A stretch of 64,000 bases of DNA from contig CAKOWU010000001.1 of NCBI GenBank assembly GCA_934129885.1, positions 1-64,000 of the forward strand. The letters run 5' to 3'. A program made the translations under genes and the position numbers. Below the pieces are notes generated by a model. It made no database searches. It saw nothing but the letters and a program-made list of their open reading frames with translations, and was not told the DNA's origin. Source of the stretch: an uncultured Bacilli bacterium (GTDB lineage: Bacteria; Bacillota_I; Bacilli_A; RF39; UBA660). Within the stretch, counting starts at the first letter, position 1. Each line of letters starts with the position of its first letter. Positions 8,155 through 16,429 of the stretch are shown piece by piece.

Positions 8155-8847
8155 CTATGCGGCTTTTATTTTTGCGACGTACGCATTTACCTGTGCAGAC
8201 CAAGTGCTGCTTTCAGCATATTTTGGTCCAATTGTTTCAGGCGTTGTTAAGCCTTGAGAGAAATAGTTTTTGTTTAAGTTATTCATAAATGCTTTAATTC
8301 CCTCTTCTAATGTAGCAAAACTTGCATAACTGCCACCGTTACATCCTCCGGCACCTTTCATACCGCCAACATTATTACATTGGTTTAATAAGGCACTACA
8401 CTGTCCTTCACAGCCGGTTTCGTGCATTACGATTGCGACTGCGATATATGGGTCTATACCTAATTCCATCGCATAAGATGCGAAGGTATAACCTTGACCA
8501 GAGATTGTAGAATGAAGTGTTCTATTTAGTTTATCTGCTAGTTCAGTTAATGTCATGTTGTCATAAACTTTTTCTTCTTCATAATCAGCCTCAGCAACAC
8601 TGAGTTCTACTACTGGCTGGGATACAACATCACTTTCATTGATATCCATGCTTTCTATACGTGTTTGCATATCATATGTCGCACTTGCGATATCAAGCGA
8701 TAGTTTATTGTCCTCCAAAATTTTGTTTTCACTAACATATTCGTTACTATCAAACAATGTATATATAACACTACTGAATGATAATACAAATACAACGATT
8801 ATAGTCATGGCCACGCTTATGGCCTTAACCGACTCTGCTGTTTTCAT
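8155..8847 (-). CDS. Membrane-anchored glucosaminidase/lysozyme-fold protein
   Basis: 230 residues. A signal anchor lies at about 9-31, then a linker to about 95, then a lysozyme-superfamily domain: YAMELGIDPYIAVAIVMHETGC, where the Glu of HETGC is the likely acid catalyst, and CNNVGGMKGAGGC, which resembles the NNxxGmk motif of Flg_new/glucosaminidase (PF01832) domains. It probably cuts peptidoglycan glycan strands from the outer face of the membrane. Three extra cysteines in the domain suggest disulfides, unusual for a Firmicute. Start: AGAGGGTGAATT before the ATG. Next gene downstream of the sortase on the same strand. Confidence 0.72.
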   Translation of the reverse strand: MKTAESVKAISVAMTIIVVFVLSFSSVIYTLFDSNEYVSENKILEDNKLSLDIASATYDMQTRIESMDINESDVVSQPVVELSVAEADYEEEKVYDNMTLTELADKLNRTLHSTISGQGYTFASYAMELGIDPYIAVAIVMHETGCEGQCSALLNQCNNVGGMKGAGGCNGGSYASFATLEEGIKAFMNNLNKNYFSQGLTTPETIGPKYAESSTWSAQVNAYVAKIKAA

Positions 8848-8996
8848 AATTCACCCTCTCTTGCTTCATAGAAAACAGGTTATATTTTAGCATACTCATA
8901 GTTTTGTGTCAAATTGAGGCACATTTTGCCATGGTGTGCTAGTAATATTATATGTAGTAGAGGGCTTTATATACACGTAATTATCCTATTTTAAAG

Positions 8997-9614
8997 TTAC
9001 TGCAATTCAGCGATATAAATAGTTTGAGTAGTATCATCATCTTTGGTACAAGTAATTAATGTAAGAGTATTTTTATTTTTGTTTCTATATATAGTAACAT
9101 CACCATCTTTAATATCAGTATAGATATTTACTATTTTATATACATAGGTTTTACCTTTATATATAACGGTCGCCAGATCGCCATTTGTTAACTGATATAG
9201 ATTTTTGAAGTAGCCTATATGGCTAGAACCACTATGGGCGATAAGAATGGTATTACCATTTTTTTCGTCTGGATAGTTTGAAACATTTAATAAGGTTACA
9301 TTATACTGTATAGTATTATACTGATTATCTTTATCATAAAAGCCTTGTTCTAGTCCTATTTTATCTATTTTTAAGACACCCAAATAAGTACCACCTTCAC
9401 CTTCACTTACGTTTGTTTCAACTTCAGCTTCAGCGACTTCTTGCGGAGTATTGTCAACAACTTCGCCATCTTTTTCGGTATATAAGGAGATACTTATTTT
9501 ATCGTAAGCCAAATCTTTTTTGCCAGCAAGGTAGTCATAAGATATAAGTATAATACCTGATATAACTAAAAATACACTGATAACTACGATGGCTCTATTG
9601 CTTAATTTTTTCAT
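8997..9614 (-). CDS. Sortase family transpeptidase
   Basis: 205 residues with an N-terminal signal anchor (about 8-28). The sortase barrel starts near YLGVLKIDKIGLEQGFYD; the catalytic His is in ILIAHSG and the Cys in TLITCTKDD. The Arg that usually follows a few residues after the Cys is not obvious: the equivalent segment reads TTQTIYIAEL. It should join surface proteins to peptidoglycan or pilin subunits, but no LPxTG-like protein occurs in this window, so its substrate is elsewhere or has another motif. Start: AAGAGGCGGG before the ATG. Confidence 0.85.
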   Translation of the reverse strand: MKKLSNRAIVVISVFLVISGIILISYDYLAGKKDLAYDKISISLYTEKDGEVVDNTPQEVAEAEVETNVSEGEGGTYLGVLKIDKIGLEQGFYDKDNQYNTIQYNVTLLNVSNYPDEKNGNTILIAHSGSSHIGYFKNLYQLTNGDLATVIYKGKTYVYKIVNIYTDIKDGDVTIYRNKNKNTLTLITCTKDDDTTQTIYIAELQ

Positions 9615-9637
9615 ATTGCCCGCCTCTTTTCATGTGC

Positions 9638-9666
9638 ATTATAACAAAAAAAGAGCATAATGTCTA
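9638..9666 (-). promoter_or_regulatory. Sortase promoter
   Basis: TAGACA (9661-9666), 17 bases, TATAAT (9638-9643) on the minus strand, about 25 bases before the sortase start codon. Confidence 0.6.
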
Positions 9667-9680
9667 TGTTCTTGTTTTTA

Positions 9681-9726
9681 AATAAAACAATACAATACCC
9701 TTTGAATATGCTGTATTGTATTGTTT
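9681..9726 (-). terminator. Strong terminator ending the surface-protein transcript
   Basis: A 14-bp perfect stem: AAACAATACAATAC (9685-9698) pairs with GTATTGTATTGTTT (9713-9726). A T-rich run follows on the minus strand. It implies a 3' untranslated region of about 340 nt after the gene at 10066. Confidence 0.75.
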
Positions 9727-10065
9727 AAAATATAGTCTAAACCATATCATAGATTTTTCGGGCATAATAACAAAATACCAAATCACTAGGACATTAGATA
9801 TAATGTAATCCTACTAAAACTATCTCTGGCTGTATTTAATATTTTGTCAGTAATTTTATTAACGGTATATGAAAAACCACTCAATATTTATTCAAAGTAT
9901 CCCTCATGGCCCGCTCTCCTGATTAGGCCATGTGTAAAATTTAATTTAAATCGTCAGGCAGCTGCTGACGCAGTCGCCTGATTATCCCGCGAGACTTTCG
10001 CTACCGTTCGTCACGCTCCTGCGTCCCTTTCAGGAACTTACCAATTGCTTCGTTTATATTTTATT
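9727..10065 (-). other. Long structured, partly GC-rich 3' untranslated region
   Basis: No ORF. By hand count about 56% of 9951-10050 is G or C against a strongly AT-rich background. It contains a 12-bp hairpin with one mismatch at 9954-9981 (loop GTCA) and a perfect 7-bp hairpin CATGGCC/GGCCATG at 9905-9932, plus smaller stems such as GCGA/TCGC. It directly follows the retroelement-like 3' end of the surface protein gene. Confidence 0.6.
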
Positions 10066-11472
10066 TTATCCTACAGTATATGGACTATTTGAAGTCCCGT
10101 CTCCCTCAAGAGAGATATCAGAGGATAGATAAAGAACTGGGGCGACGCCGATATTGCCATCAGCGGTGTCGTCGCGCAGGGGGCCGGAACTGTACACAGC
10201 GAACACGCCGTGAGCGTCAGAGTAAGGGTCAGGTGCGATTGTCCATAAATAACTTTTTGCCGCAGGTCCTGCGAATATCCAATTATGCGTAGCACTGTTA
10301 TTATAACATGATGATGTAGCATAATATGCATTTACACTTGTACATACGGAATTGGTACTGGCTTTTACATAATCAGTTACATTCATAAGACCAATTTTTC
10401 CATCCCAATTTTCTTTTTTTTCTTCATTAACACTAGTTTGTAAATTAGTTTCGTTAGCATTCACAGTTCCAACATTCCATGTATGAGAAGTTATTAAATT
10501 ACTATACTTTAATGTATTATACCAAGTATCGTTTAAATACACGTTTAAATCTGCTCTCCTTGACCACCTGTTGCAACCGGTAGCAGTTTTATCAGGAACC
10601 GACACCGTATAAATACCACCATTTATCTCATAAGTAGTACTATTTCCATCTGTACTTATTTTAGTTTTGTTTTTTGGGGTTACATATGCAACTTCATCAC
10701 ATGAACTTGCTGTATCAAAAGACATATTTCTTATACTACCATTCTTTATTACTTTAATAGTATTATCACTCTCAACTGCAATGATTCTATACATATCGTC
10801 ACCTAGTTCTATATAGTTATTTGGATCTGCTCCTCTATAAATGTATCTACCTGCTTCCGTAGAATCAGTATAGAGTCCGTCACCACTGGTAACTACTTTT
10901 GCTTTTAACATTTCTGCGGCAGTATCACCTGCAGGTCCTATTGGTATATCACTTGTACCATCACTTTGTGCAAAGTCTAAAGTAGCGGTTAGTGAGGCAT
11001 CTAGATTAGTAGGTTGTGAGGTAACGCTATTACTATATGTTACTTTTACTGACAATGTAGAAGATGTACCTTGTTTTAAGACATCACCTTCTTTTATACC
11101 ACTTGTTTCAAATAATATCGCAGAATTATTATCTTTTTTTAGGGTTATTTTATTAAGTTTGGCATTTAGGTTTCCTTTATTTTCTACCTTAATATTATAA
11201 GTTATAGAGTCCCCTGGTAATACTAAATTAGTATTAAAAGATGCGGTAAGTCCACTGTGTTCAGGTGTGCCACTTACTGATGCACTACCGACTTTATTAC
11301 TAGTAGTAATGTCTGTGATTGATATATTCCATGATGTAGATATATTAGATGTACCAGATATCTTTAAACTACTTGCGAAAGCCGCATATCCTACTGCCAT
11401 AAGTACTACTACGGCAAGTAAGCCTCCTATAAGTATGCTTTTATTATTCTTATAATTTCTATGTCTATTCAT
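10066..11472 (-). CDS. Surface protein with SipW/TasA-like N-terminus and C-lectin-like C-terminal domain
   Basis: 468 residues. A signal/anchor helix at about 12-34 (IGGLLAVVVLMAVGYAAFAS) resembles the leader of TasA/camelysin-type proteins cut by SipW. Residues 35-180 look like beta-sandwich repeats (GDSITYNIKVENKGNLNAKL). From about 210 (RYIYRGADPNNYIELGDDMYRI) a DUF6273-type, C-type-lectin-like domain runs to the end (SYLWTIAPDPYSDAHG ... VAPVLYLSS). The last about 45 codons are GC-rich and end mostly in C, unlike the rest of the gene. It should be displayed outside the cell, perhaps for adhesion. No LPxTG motif is present. Start: AAAGGTGATAAAAT before the ATG. Confidence 0.7.
   Translation of the reverse strand: MNRHRNYKNNKSILIGGLLAVVVLMAVGYAAFASSLKISGTSNISTSWNISITDITTSNKVGSASVSGTPEHSGLTASFNTNLVLPGDSITYNIKVENKGNLNAKLNKITLKKDNNSAILFETSGIKEGDVLKQGTSSTLSVKVTYSNSVTSQPTNLDASLTATLDFAQSDGTSDIPIGPAGDTAAEMLKAKVVTSGDGLYTDSTEAGRYIYRGADPNNYIELGDDMYRIIAVESDNTIKVIKNGSIRNMSFDTASSCDEVAYVTPKNKTKISTDGNSTTYEINGGIYTVSVPDKTATGCNRWSRRADLNVYLNDTWYNTLKYSNLITSHTWNVGTVNANETNLQTSVNEEKKENWDGKIGLMNVTDYVKASTNSVCTSVNAYYATSSCYNNSATHNWIFAGPAAKSYLWTIAPDPYSDAHGVFAVYSSGPLRDDTADGNIGVAPVLYLSSDISLEGDGTSNSPYTVG
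10136..10250 (-). other. Candidate DGR variable region in the 3' end of the surface protein gene
   Basis: Within about 115 bases the coding strand is adenine-poor (near 17% by hand) and about 60% GC, and 20 of 34 codons end in C (GAC, TAC, CAC, GGC, CGC and so on). The rest of the gene is AT-rich. NNC/NNT codons in a C-lectin domain next to a 3' hairpin are what adenine-mutagenic retrohoming leaves. No reverse transcriptase or template repeat is in the window, so this is a hypothesis. Confidence 0.4.
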
Positions 11473-11650
11473 ATTTTATCACCTTTACTACTTTAAATAT
11501 ACATAATATTTGAGATGAATATTGTCGAACATTTTCTTGTACGAAGCACCTAAAATATCCTATTGCTTCTATGGTAATAATAGCAAAAAATAGGGGTAAT
11601 GTAAATACCCCAACAAACGTTCATTACAAAAAGTAAGAGATTTATAAATT

Positions 11651-11675
11651 AAAAAACGCAAGTGGTTCTTACGTT
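11651..11675 (-). terminator. Terminator after the gene at 11678
   Basis: AACGCAAG (11655-11662) pairs with CTTACGTT (11668-11675) with one mismatch or wobble; TTTTTT follows on the minus strand. Confidence 0.65.
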
Positions 11676-11677
11676 TA

Positions 11678-12514
11678 TTACATTATATTATGTCTTCTTC
11701 TAATTACTTTTTCTTTGGCTGATTTACTATATTCTTCTTCGCTTGGAATTTCTAATGATGTGCTAGTAGATTCAGTTGGTGTCTGTGAAGTTTCATACCC
11801 TAAAGTATTTATATAACGTCTTTCTAGAAGTTCAGCGATAAATCCATCTAAGTTACCTTTGGCGTATTCTTTGATGGCACCATCGACAGCTTCAGTTAGT
11901 AATGGAATATTATTTTCTACTAGTGTTTCTATACAGTATATACGCTCTTCCTCAGTTATTTTTTTGCCATTTGATTGGGTAATTTTTACTGAATCTTTAC
12001 CCCAAAATTTTAAATCACCACGTTCATCAAAGGCTCTGGCGATAAAGTTCTTACCTTGTGGATTATTTTTATTATTATTGTAATCGGTAATTACGACATC
12101 CGCTACGGGAGTTTCAGGATATCTGACTTTTACTATTCTACGGAAACTGTCATTCGAAAATCCAACCAAGTCGTGATAATTGATTAAATACACAACTTTA
12201 TTTACTGAAGTTGGGTCATTTTTTAGAATCTCGGCATCTTTAGATAATATCTCAATTATTCCATCTAACTGTTCCTCATAAAGGTTTTCTAGAAATTCGT
12301 TATGTTCTAATATTCTTATGTACATTTTTGTATCATATTTTCCTGCAAGATTGAGCATTTTTTTAAAATCACTTTTTTGTACTGAGTAGGCACTTCCACC
12401 AGTTAATATAGATATTGGCAAGTGCTTGTCGAAGAAGCAATCAAATACACCTTTGTTTCTTTCATAGTATTCTCTTTCTTGTTGTTCTTTAGATATCTGT
12501 TTTTTTGTCATCAT
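11678..12514 (-). CDS. Hypothetical soluble protein
   Basis: 278 residues, no signal peptide or membrane helix. I do not recognise the family. The first 30 residues are highly charged (KKQISKEQQEREYYERNKG); a middle alpha/beta-like part contains NKVVYLINYHDLVGFSNDSF and VADVVITDYNNNKNN; residues 235-278 are Ser/Thr/Glu-rich and end with a basic RRRHNIM. It has its own strong GGAGG site and terminator and looks like a single-gene unit divergent from clpB. Confidence 0.6.
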   Translation of the reverse strand: MMTKKQISKEQQEREYYERNKGVFDCFFDKHLPISILTGGSAYSVQKSDFKKMLNLAGKYDTKMYIRILEHNEFLENLYEEQLDGIIEILSKDAEILKNDPTSVNKVVYLINYHDLVGFSNDSFRRIVKVRYPETPVADVVITDYNNNKNNPQGKNFIARAFDERGDLKFWGKDSVKITQSNGKKITEEERIYCIETLVENNIPLLTEAVDGAIKEYAKGNLDGFIAELLERRYINTLGYETSQTPTESTSTSLEIPSEEEYSKSAKEKVIRRRHNIM

Positions 12515-12593
12515 AAATCTAAACCTCCTTTAAATCCGATGATATTATACAACATTTTTGTTTTTTGTCAAATTTAAATTTAAAAGTCATTTT

Positions 12594-12620
12594 TTAGCAC
12601 TCTCTATTGACAAGTGCTAA
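12594..12620 (+). promoter_or_regulatory. CIRCE operator (HrcA site) upstream of clpB
   Basis: TTAGCACTC-N9-AAGTGCTAA, one base off the consensus TTAGCACTC-N9-GAGTGCTAA. It covers the -35 of the promoter, so HrcA binding would block transcription until heat shock. Confidence 0.9.
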
Positions 12621-12635
12621 AAAAAGGTGTATTAT
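12607..12635 (+). promoter_or_regulatory. clpB promoter
   Basis: TTGACA (12607-12612), 17 bases, TATTAT (12630-12635). The -35 lies inside the CIRCE operator. Confidence 0.85.
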
Positions 12636-12661
12636 TATATTAGTTTGAGAGGAGGGATATT

Positions 12662-14770
12662 ATGAATCCTGAAGGATATGAACAAAATTTACAAAATCCA
12701 TTAGAGAAGTATGGAAGAAATATTACTGAAAGTGCACGTGCAGGGAAGATTGATCCTGTTATTGGACGTGACGAAGAGATTAGAAGTATTACAAGAATTT
12801 TATCTAGAAAGACTAAAAATAACCCTGTTTTGATTGGTGAGCCTGGTGTTGGTAAAACAGCAATTGTTGAGGGGCTTGCTTCTAGGATTATTAAAGGTGA
12901 TGTTCCTAACAGTTTAAAGAATAAGACTATTTGGGAACTTGATATGGGTGCTTTAATCGCAGGTGCTAAATACCGTGGTGAGTTTGAAGATAGGCTTAAA
13001 GCGGTACTTAAGGAAGTTAAAGAGTCTGACGGTTCTATCATTATGTTTATCGATGAGATACACATGATTGTGGGAGCTGGAGCTTTAGAGGGAGCAATGG
13101 ATGCTGGTAATATGCTTAAACCAATGCTTGCGAGGGGTGAGATTCACTGTATTGGAGCGACAACTTTGAACGAATACAGGAAGTATATTGAGAAAGATGG
13201 TGCTTTAGAGAGAAGGTTCCAAAAGATTCAAGTTAAAGAACCTACGGTAATGGATACTATTACTATTTTAAGAGGACTTAAGACAAGGCTTGAAACTTAT
13301 CATGGCGTTACTATTAAAGATAGTGCACTTGTGGCAGCCTCTACTCTTTCTGATAGATATATTACTGATAGATTTTTGCCGGATAAGGCTATTGATTTAG
13401 TTGACGAGGCATGTGCTACTATAAAGGTGCAGATGGAGTCTGTTCCTACTAATTTGGACAAATTAACTCGTGATATTATGCGTTTAGAGGTTGAGAGAGA
13501 GGCTATCAAAAAGGAAAAGGATGATATTTCTAAAGCGAGGGTTTCAGAAATTGATGAGAAACTTTCGGTTCTTAAAGATAAAGAAAAGACTTTACGTTCT
13601 AACTGGGAAGAAGAAAAGAAAATTAATAATAAGATTAAAGAAAAGAAAGAAGAAATTGAAAACGCTAATATAAGGTTAGAACAAGCAGAGTCTAATTATG
13701 ATTTAGAGACGGCTGCCAGACTTAGACACGGACAAATACCCGCTTTAACGAAAGAGTTAGAGGAACTTAAGCGTGAGACTAAAAAAGGCATTTTGAGTGA
13801 TGTAGTTGATGACGAGTCAATTGCGAGTATTGTGTCTAAATGGACTAATGTCCCAGTCAGCAAACTAGTTGGAGGAGAAAAGGAGAAATTACTTCATTTA
13901 GAGGATAATTTGAAGAAAAGAGTTAAAGGGCAAGATTCAGCAATCCATTTAGTAAGTGATGCGATTATTAGGGCAAGAGCTGGTATTAAAGATCCCAACA
14001 GACCTATTGGTTCATTTATATTTTTAGGCCCTACTGGGGTTGGCAAGACAGAGATTGCTAAGTCACTCGCATATGAACTTTTTGACGATGAAAGACACAT
14101 GATAAGGATTGATATGAGTGAGTATATGGAGAGTCACTCTGTGGCAAGGCTTATTGGTTCACCTCCTGGATATGTGGGATATGACGATGGTGGTCAGTTG
14201 ACGGAGGCTGTCAGAAGAAATCCATACAGTATTGTTCTTTTTGATGAGATTGAGAAGGCTCACAGAGATGTATTTAATATTTTGCTTCAAATACTTGATG
14301 ATGGTCGTATTACGGATTCGCAAGGAAGAACTGTGGATTTTAAGAATACTATAATTATTATGACTTCTAATTTAGGTAGTGAATATATACTTGAAAATGC
14401 TTCAGACAAGGATAAACTTATTGAGGCAGAATTACGCAGGACTTTTAAACCAGAATTTTTAAATAGGATAGATGAGATTATTACTTTTAATTCATTATCT
14501 AAGGATGTAGTTTATCAAATACTTGATAAGATTATTTCTGAAGTACAAGACAGACTTGCAGATAAGCATATCAAGATTAGTCTTACCGATGTAGCAAAAG
14601 ATTATATTGTGGAAAATTCTTATGATGAGAAGTATGGTGCTAGACCTATCAAAAGATTTGTAAGTAAGAATATTGAAACGTTGATTGCTAAAGAAATCAT
14701 TGAGGATAAGATTAAATTTGGCAGTACTATTACTATTGATTTAGCAGGCGAGGATTTTGTAATTAGGTAA
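12662..14770 (+). CDS. clpB: ClpB disaggregase lacking the N-terminal domain
   Basis: 702 residues against about 860 for full ClpB. It begins straight at the first AAA+ module (LEKYGRNITESARAGKIDPVIGRDEE; Walker A GEPGVGKT at about 60; Walker B FIDEIH), keeps the long ClpB-type coiled-coil middle domain (about 270-400, LRSNWEEEKK, ETAARLRHGQIP), then the second AAA+ module (GPTGVGKTE, LFDEIEKAH, GSPPGYVGYDDGGQLTE). The ClpC/ClpE-type ClpP-binding loop is not apparent, supporting disaggregase rather than protease partner. It unfolds aggregated proteins with DnaK. Absence of the N-domain resembles the short ClpB isoform. Start: GAGGAGGGATATT before the ATG. Confidence 0.9.
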   Translation: MNPEGYEQNLQNPLEKYGRNITESARAGKIDPVIGRDEEIRSITRILSRKTKNNPVLIGEPGVGKTAIVEGLASRIIKGDVPNSLKNKTIWELDMGALIAGAKYRGEFEDRLKAVLKEVKESDGSIIMFIDEIHMIVGAGALEGAMDAGNMLKPMLARGEIHCIGATTLNEYRKYIEKDGALERRFQKIQVKEPTVMDTITILRGLKTRLETYHGVTIKDSALVAASTLSDRYITDRFLPDKAIDLVDEACATIKVQMESVPTNLDKLTRDIMRLEVEREAIKKEKDDISKARVSEIDEKLSVLKDKEKTLRSNWEEEKKINNKIKEKKEEIENANIRLEQAESNYDLETAARLRHGQIPALTKELEELKRETKKGILSDVVDDESIASIVSKWTNVPVSKLVGGEKEKLLHLEDNLKKRVKGQDSAIHLVSDAIIRARAGIKDPNRPIGSFIFLGPTGVGKTEIAKSLAYELFDDERHMIRIDMSEYMESHSVARLIGSPPGYVGYDDGGQLTEAVRRNPYSIVLFDEIEKAHRDVFNILLQILDDGRITDSQGRTVDFKNTIIIMTSNLGSEYILENASDKDKLIEAELRRTFKPEFLNRIDEIITFNSLSKDVVYQILDKIISEVQDRLADKHIKISLTDVAKDYIVENSYDEKYGARPIKRFVSKNIETLIAKEIIEDKIKFGSTITIDLAGEDFVIR

Positions 14771-14790
14771 AATATTTGTTATAAAGTTTA

Positions 14791-14817
14791 AACTCGGAGC
14801 AGATGCTCCGAGTTTTT
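14791..14817 (+). terminator. clpB terminator
   Basis: AACTCGGAGC pairs with GCTCCGAGTT across a 4-base loop, followed by TTT. A textbook intrinsic terminator 20 bases after the stop codon. Confidence 0.9.
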
Positions 14818-14899
14818 GTAATGTTTTCTATTTTAATTGTTTATTTATATATTATCAACAGCCTATTCTAATAGTAGTTAATCAATTAATATTAGGTAT

Positions 14900-14923
14900 A
14901 ATAAAACCCTTGATTTTCAAGGG
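14900..14923 (-). terminator. Terminator of the tRNA operon
   Basis: CCCTTG (14907-14912) pairs with CAAGGG (14918-14923); TTTTAT follows on the minus strand, just after the last tRNA. Confidence 0.75.
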
Positions 14924-14935
14924 ATATTTTTATAA

Positions 14936-15012
14936 TGGTCGGGAAGAAGGGATTTGAACCCCCAACAGCTTGGTCCCAAACCAAGTGCTCTACCAAGTTG
15001 AACTACTTCCCG
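14936..15012 (-). tRNA. tRNA-Pro (TGG)
   Basis: Acceptor CGGGAAG/CTTCCCG, anticodon loop TTTGGGA, encoded CCA. Last gene of the 12-tRNA operon. Confidence 0.93.
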
Positions 15013-15018
15013 ATACAA

Positions 15019-15095
15019 TGGCGCGCCCGATAGGAGTCGAACCCATAACCTTTTGATCCGTAGTCAAACGCTCTATCCAATTGAGCTACGAGCGC
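15019..15095 (-). tRNA. tRNA-Arg (ACG)
   Basis: Acceptor GCGCTCG/CGGGCGC with one G-T pair, anticodon loop CTACGGA, encoded CCA. The A34 is expected to become inosine. Confidence 0.93.
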
Positions 15096-15120
15096 AAACT
15101 TTAAGTCACCAATATATAAA

Positions 15121-15196
<76 letters not shown>

Positions 15197-15205
15197 AAAT
15201 AAAAA

Positions 15206-15281
15206 TGGCGGTTCCGACGAGACTTGAACTCGCGATCTTCTGCGTGACAGGCAGACGTGATAACCACTACACCACGGAACC
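15206..15281 (-). tRNA. tRNA-Asp (GTC)
   Basis: Acceptor GGTTCCG/CGGAACC, discriminator G, anticodon loop CTGTCAC, encoded CCA. Confidence 0.94.
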
Positions 15282-15285
15282 ATAT

Positions 15286-15362
15286 TGGTTGCAGGGGCTG
15301 GATTTGAACCAACGACCTTCGGGTTATGAGCCCAACGAGCTACCAAACTGCTCCACCCTGCG
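15286..15362 (-). tRNA. Initiator tRNA-fMet (CAT)
   Basis: The first acceptor position is a C-A mismatch and the anticodon stem has three consecutive G-C pairs (TTGGG/CCCGA) around CTCATAA. Both are initiator marks. CCA is encoded. Confidence 0.94.
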
Positions 15363-15382
15363 ATATAAAACAAAATATTAAT

Positions 15383-15473
15383 TGGCGGAGAAAGAGGGAT
15401 TCGAACCCCCGCGCCGTTTCCGACCTCCTGGTTTTCAAGACCAGTCCCTTCAGCCAGACTTGGGTATTTCTCC
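15383..15473 (-). tRNA. tRNA-Ser (TGA)
   Basis: 91 nt with a long variable arm, acceptor GGAGAAA/TTTCTCC, anticodon loop CTTGAAA, discriminator G, encoded CCA. Confidence 0.94.
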
Positions 15474-15478
15474 ACAGT

Positions 15479-15567
15479 TGGTGCCTAAGGCCGGACTTGA
15501 ACCGGCACGGGATTTGACTCCCGCAGGATTTTAAGTCCTGTGCGTCTACCAATTTCGCCACTCAGGC
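15479..15567 (-). tRNA. tRNA-Leu (TAA)
   Basis: 89 nt with a long variable arm, acceptor GCCTGAG/CTTAGGC, anticodon loop CTTAAAA, encoded CCA. Confidence 0.94.
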
Positions 15568-15602
15568 ATATAATAGTTAAAATTAATAATCAAAATAATA
15601 AA

Positions 15603-15678
15603 TGGTGTCCTGGTCGGGATTCGAACCCGAGACCCTTTGATTAAAAGTCAAATGCTCTACCGACTGAGCTACCAGGAC
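15603..15678 (-). tRNA. tRNA-Lys (TTT)
   Basis: Acceptor GTCCTGG/CCAGGAC, anticodon loop CTTTTAA, encoded CCA. Confidence 0.93.
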
Positions 15679-15684
15679 ACATTA

Positions 15685-15759
15685 TGGCTGCCTCGGCTAG
15701 ATTCGAACTAGCGAATGCCACAGTCAAAGTGTGGTGCCTTACCGCTTGGCTACGAGGCA
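15685..15759 (-). tRNA. tRNA-Gln (TTG)
   Basis: Acceptor TGCCTCG/CGAGGCA, discriminator G, anticodon loop CTTTGAC, encoded CCA. Confidence 0.93.
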
Positions 15760-15765
15760 ATCACA

Positions 15766-15849
15766 TGGTGGAGAGAGATGGATTCGAACCATCGAACCCG
15801 AAGGAACAGATTTACAGTCTGCCGCGTTTAGCCACTTCGCTACCTCTCC
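15766..15849 (-). tRNA. tRNA-Tyr (GTA)
   Basis: 84 nt with a variable arm, acceptor GGAGAGG/TCTCTCC, anticodon loop CTGTAAA, encoded CCA. Confidence 0.93.
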
Positions 15850-15856
15850 AAATAAA

Positions 15857-15932
<76 letters not shown>

Positions 15933-15939
15933 ATAAAAA

Positions 15940-16016
15940 TGGTGGGCGATATAGGACTCGAACCTATGACCCCTTGCTTGTAAGGCAAGTGCTCTAACCA
16001 ACTGAGCTAATCGCCC
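15940..16016 (-). tRNA. tRNA-Val (TAC)
   Basis: First gene of the operon. Acceptor GGGCGAT/ATCGCCC, anticodon loop CTTACAA, encoded CCA. Confidence 0.94.
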
Positions 16017-16033
16017 ATCTCTGGACACCATTA

Positions 16034-16062
16034 ACTATATCAGTAAAACGATTATTTGTCAA
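16034..16062 (-). promoter_or_regulatory. Promoter of the tRNA operon
   Basis: TTGACA (16057-16062), 17 bases, TATAGT (16034-16039) on the minus strand, about 20 bases before tRNA-Val. It overlaps the 3' end of the S1-domain gene. Confidence 0.75.
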
Positions 16063-16429
16063 TAGAAATATTATTATTTTTTATACTTTTTGTTTTTTCT
16101 TCGATCCAAACAGGTAACATTTCGCCTAAAATGCCAAATCCACGGCCTGTTTCTCTAATTTTTTGGCGTCTTCTTTGACCGTTTATTTTATATTTTATGT
16201 TCTTAATACTAAGGTTTAGTTGCAAGGCTTCGTCATTTACCGATAATATTTCTACATAAATGTTATCACCAATGTTTAAAAAATCATGAATATCGTTTAC
16301 AAATCCTCTTGAAATTTCTGATATATGGATAAGTCCTGTATAAAATTCGCCTAAGGATACGAAGGCACCATATGGTTCTATTCCAGTAACTGTTCCCTTT
16401 ATAATTTTACCTTTTTCATAATCCGCCAT
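16052..16429 (-). CDS. S1 domain RNA-binding protein (YugI/GSP13-like)
   Basis: 125 residues. An S1 domain occupies about 1-78 (GKIIKGTVTGIEPYGAFVSLG, GLIHISEIS, VEILSVNDEALQLNLSIK), followed by a basic tail (KINGQRRRQKIRE), the plan of B. subtilis YugI/general stress protein 13, which binds ribosomes. Substrate RNA is not known. It lies directly upstream of the tRNA operon on the same strand. Confidence 0.82.
   Translation of the reverse strand: MADYEKGKIIKGTVTGIEPYGAFVSLGEFYTGLIHISEISRGFVNDIHDFLNIGDNIYVEILSVNDEALQLNLSIKNIKYKINGQRRRQKIRETGRGFGILGEMLPVWIEEKTKSIKNNNISIDK

Noticed and set aside
10071..10331. Open frames on either strand over the GC-rich end of the surface protein gene.
   Set aside because: They are side effects of the stop-poor GC-rich segment; the main frame carries the family motif up to a normal stop.
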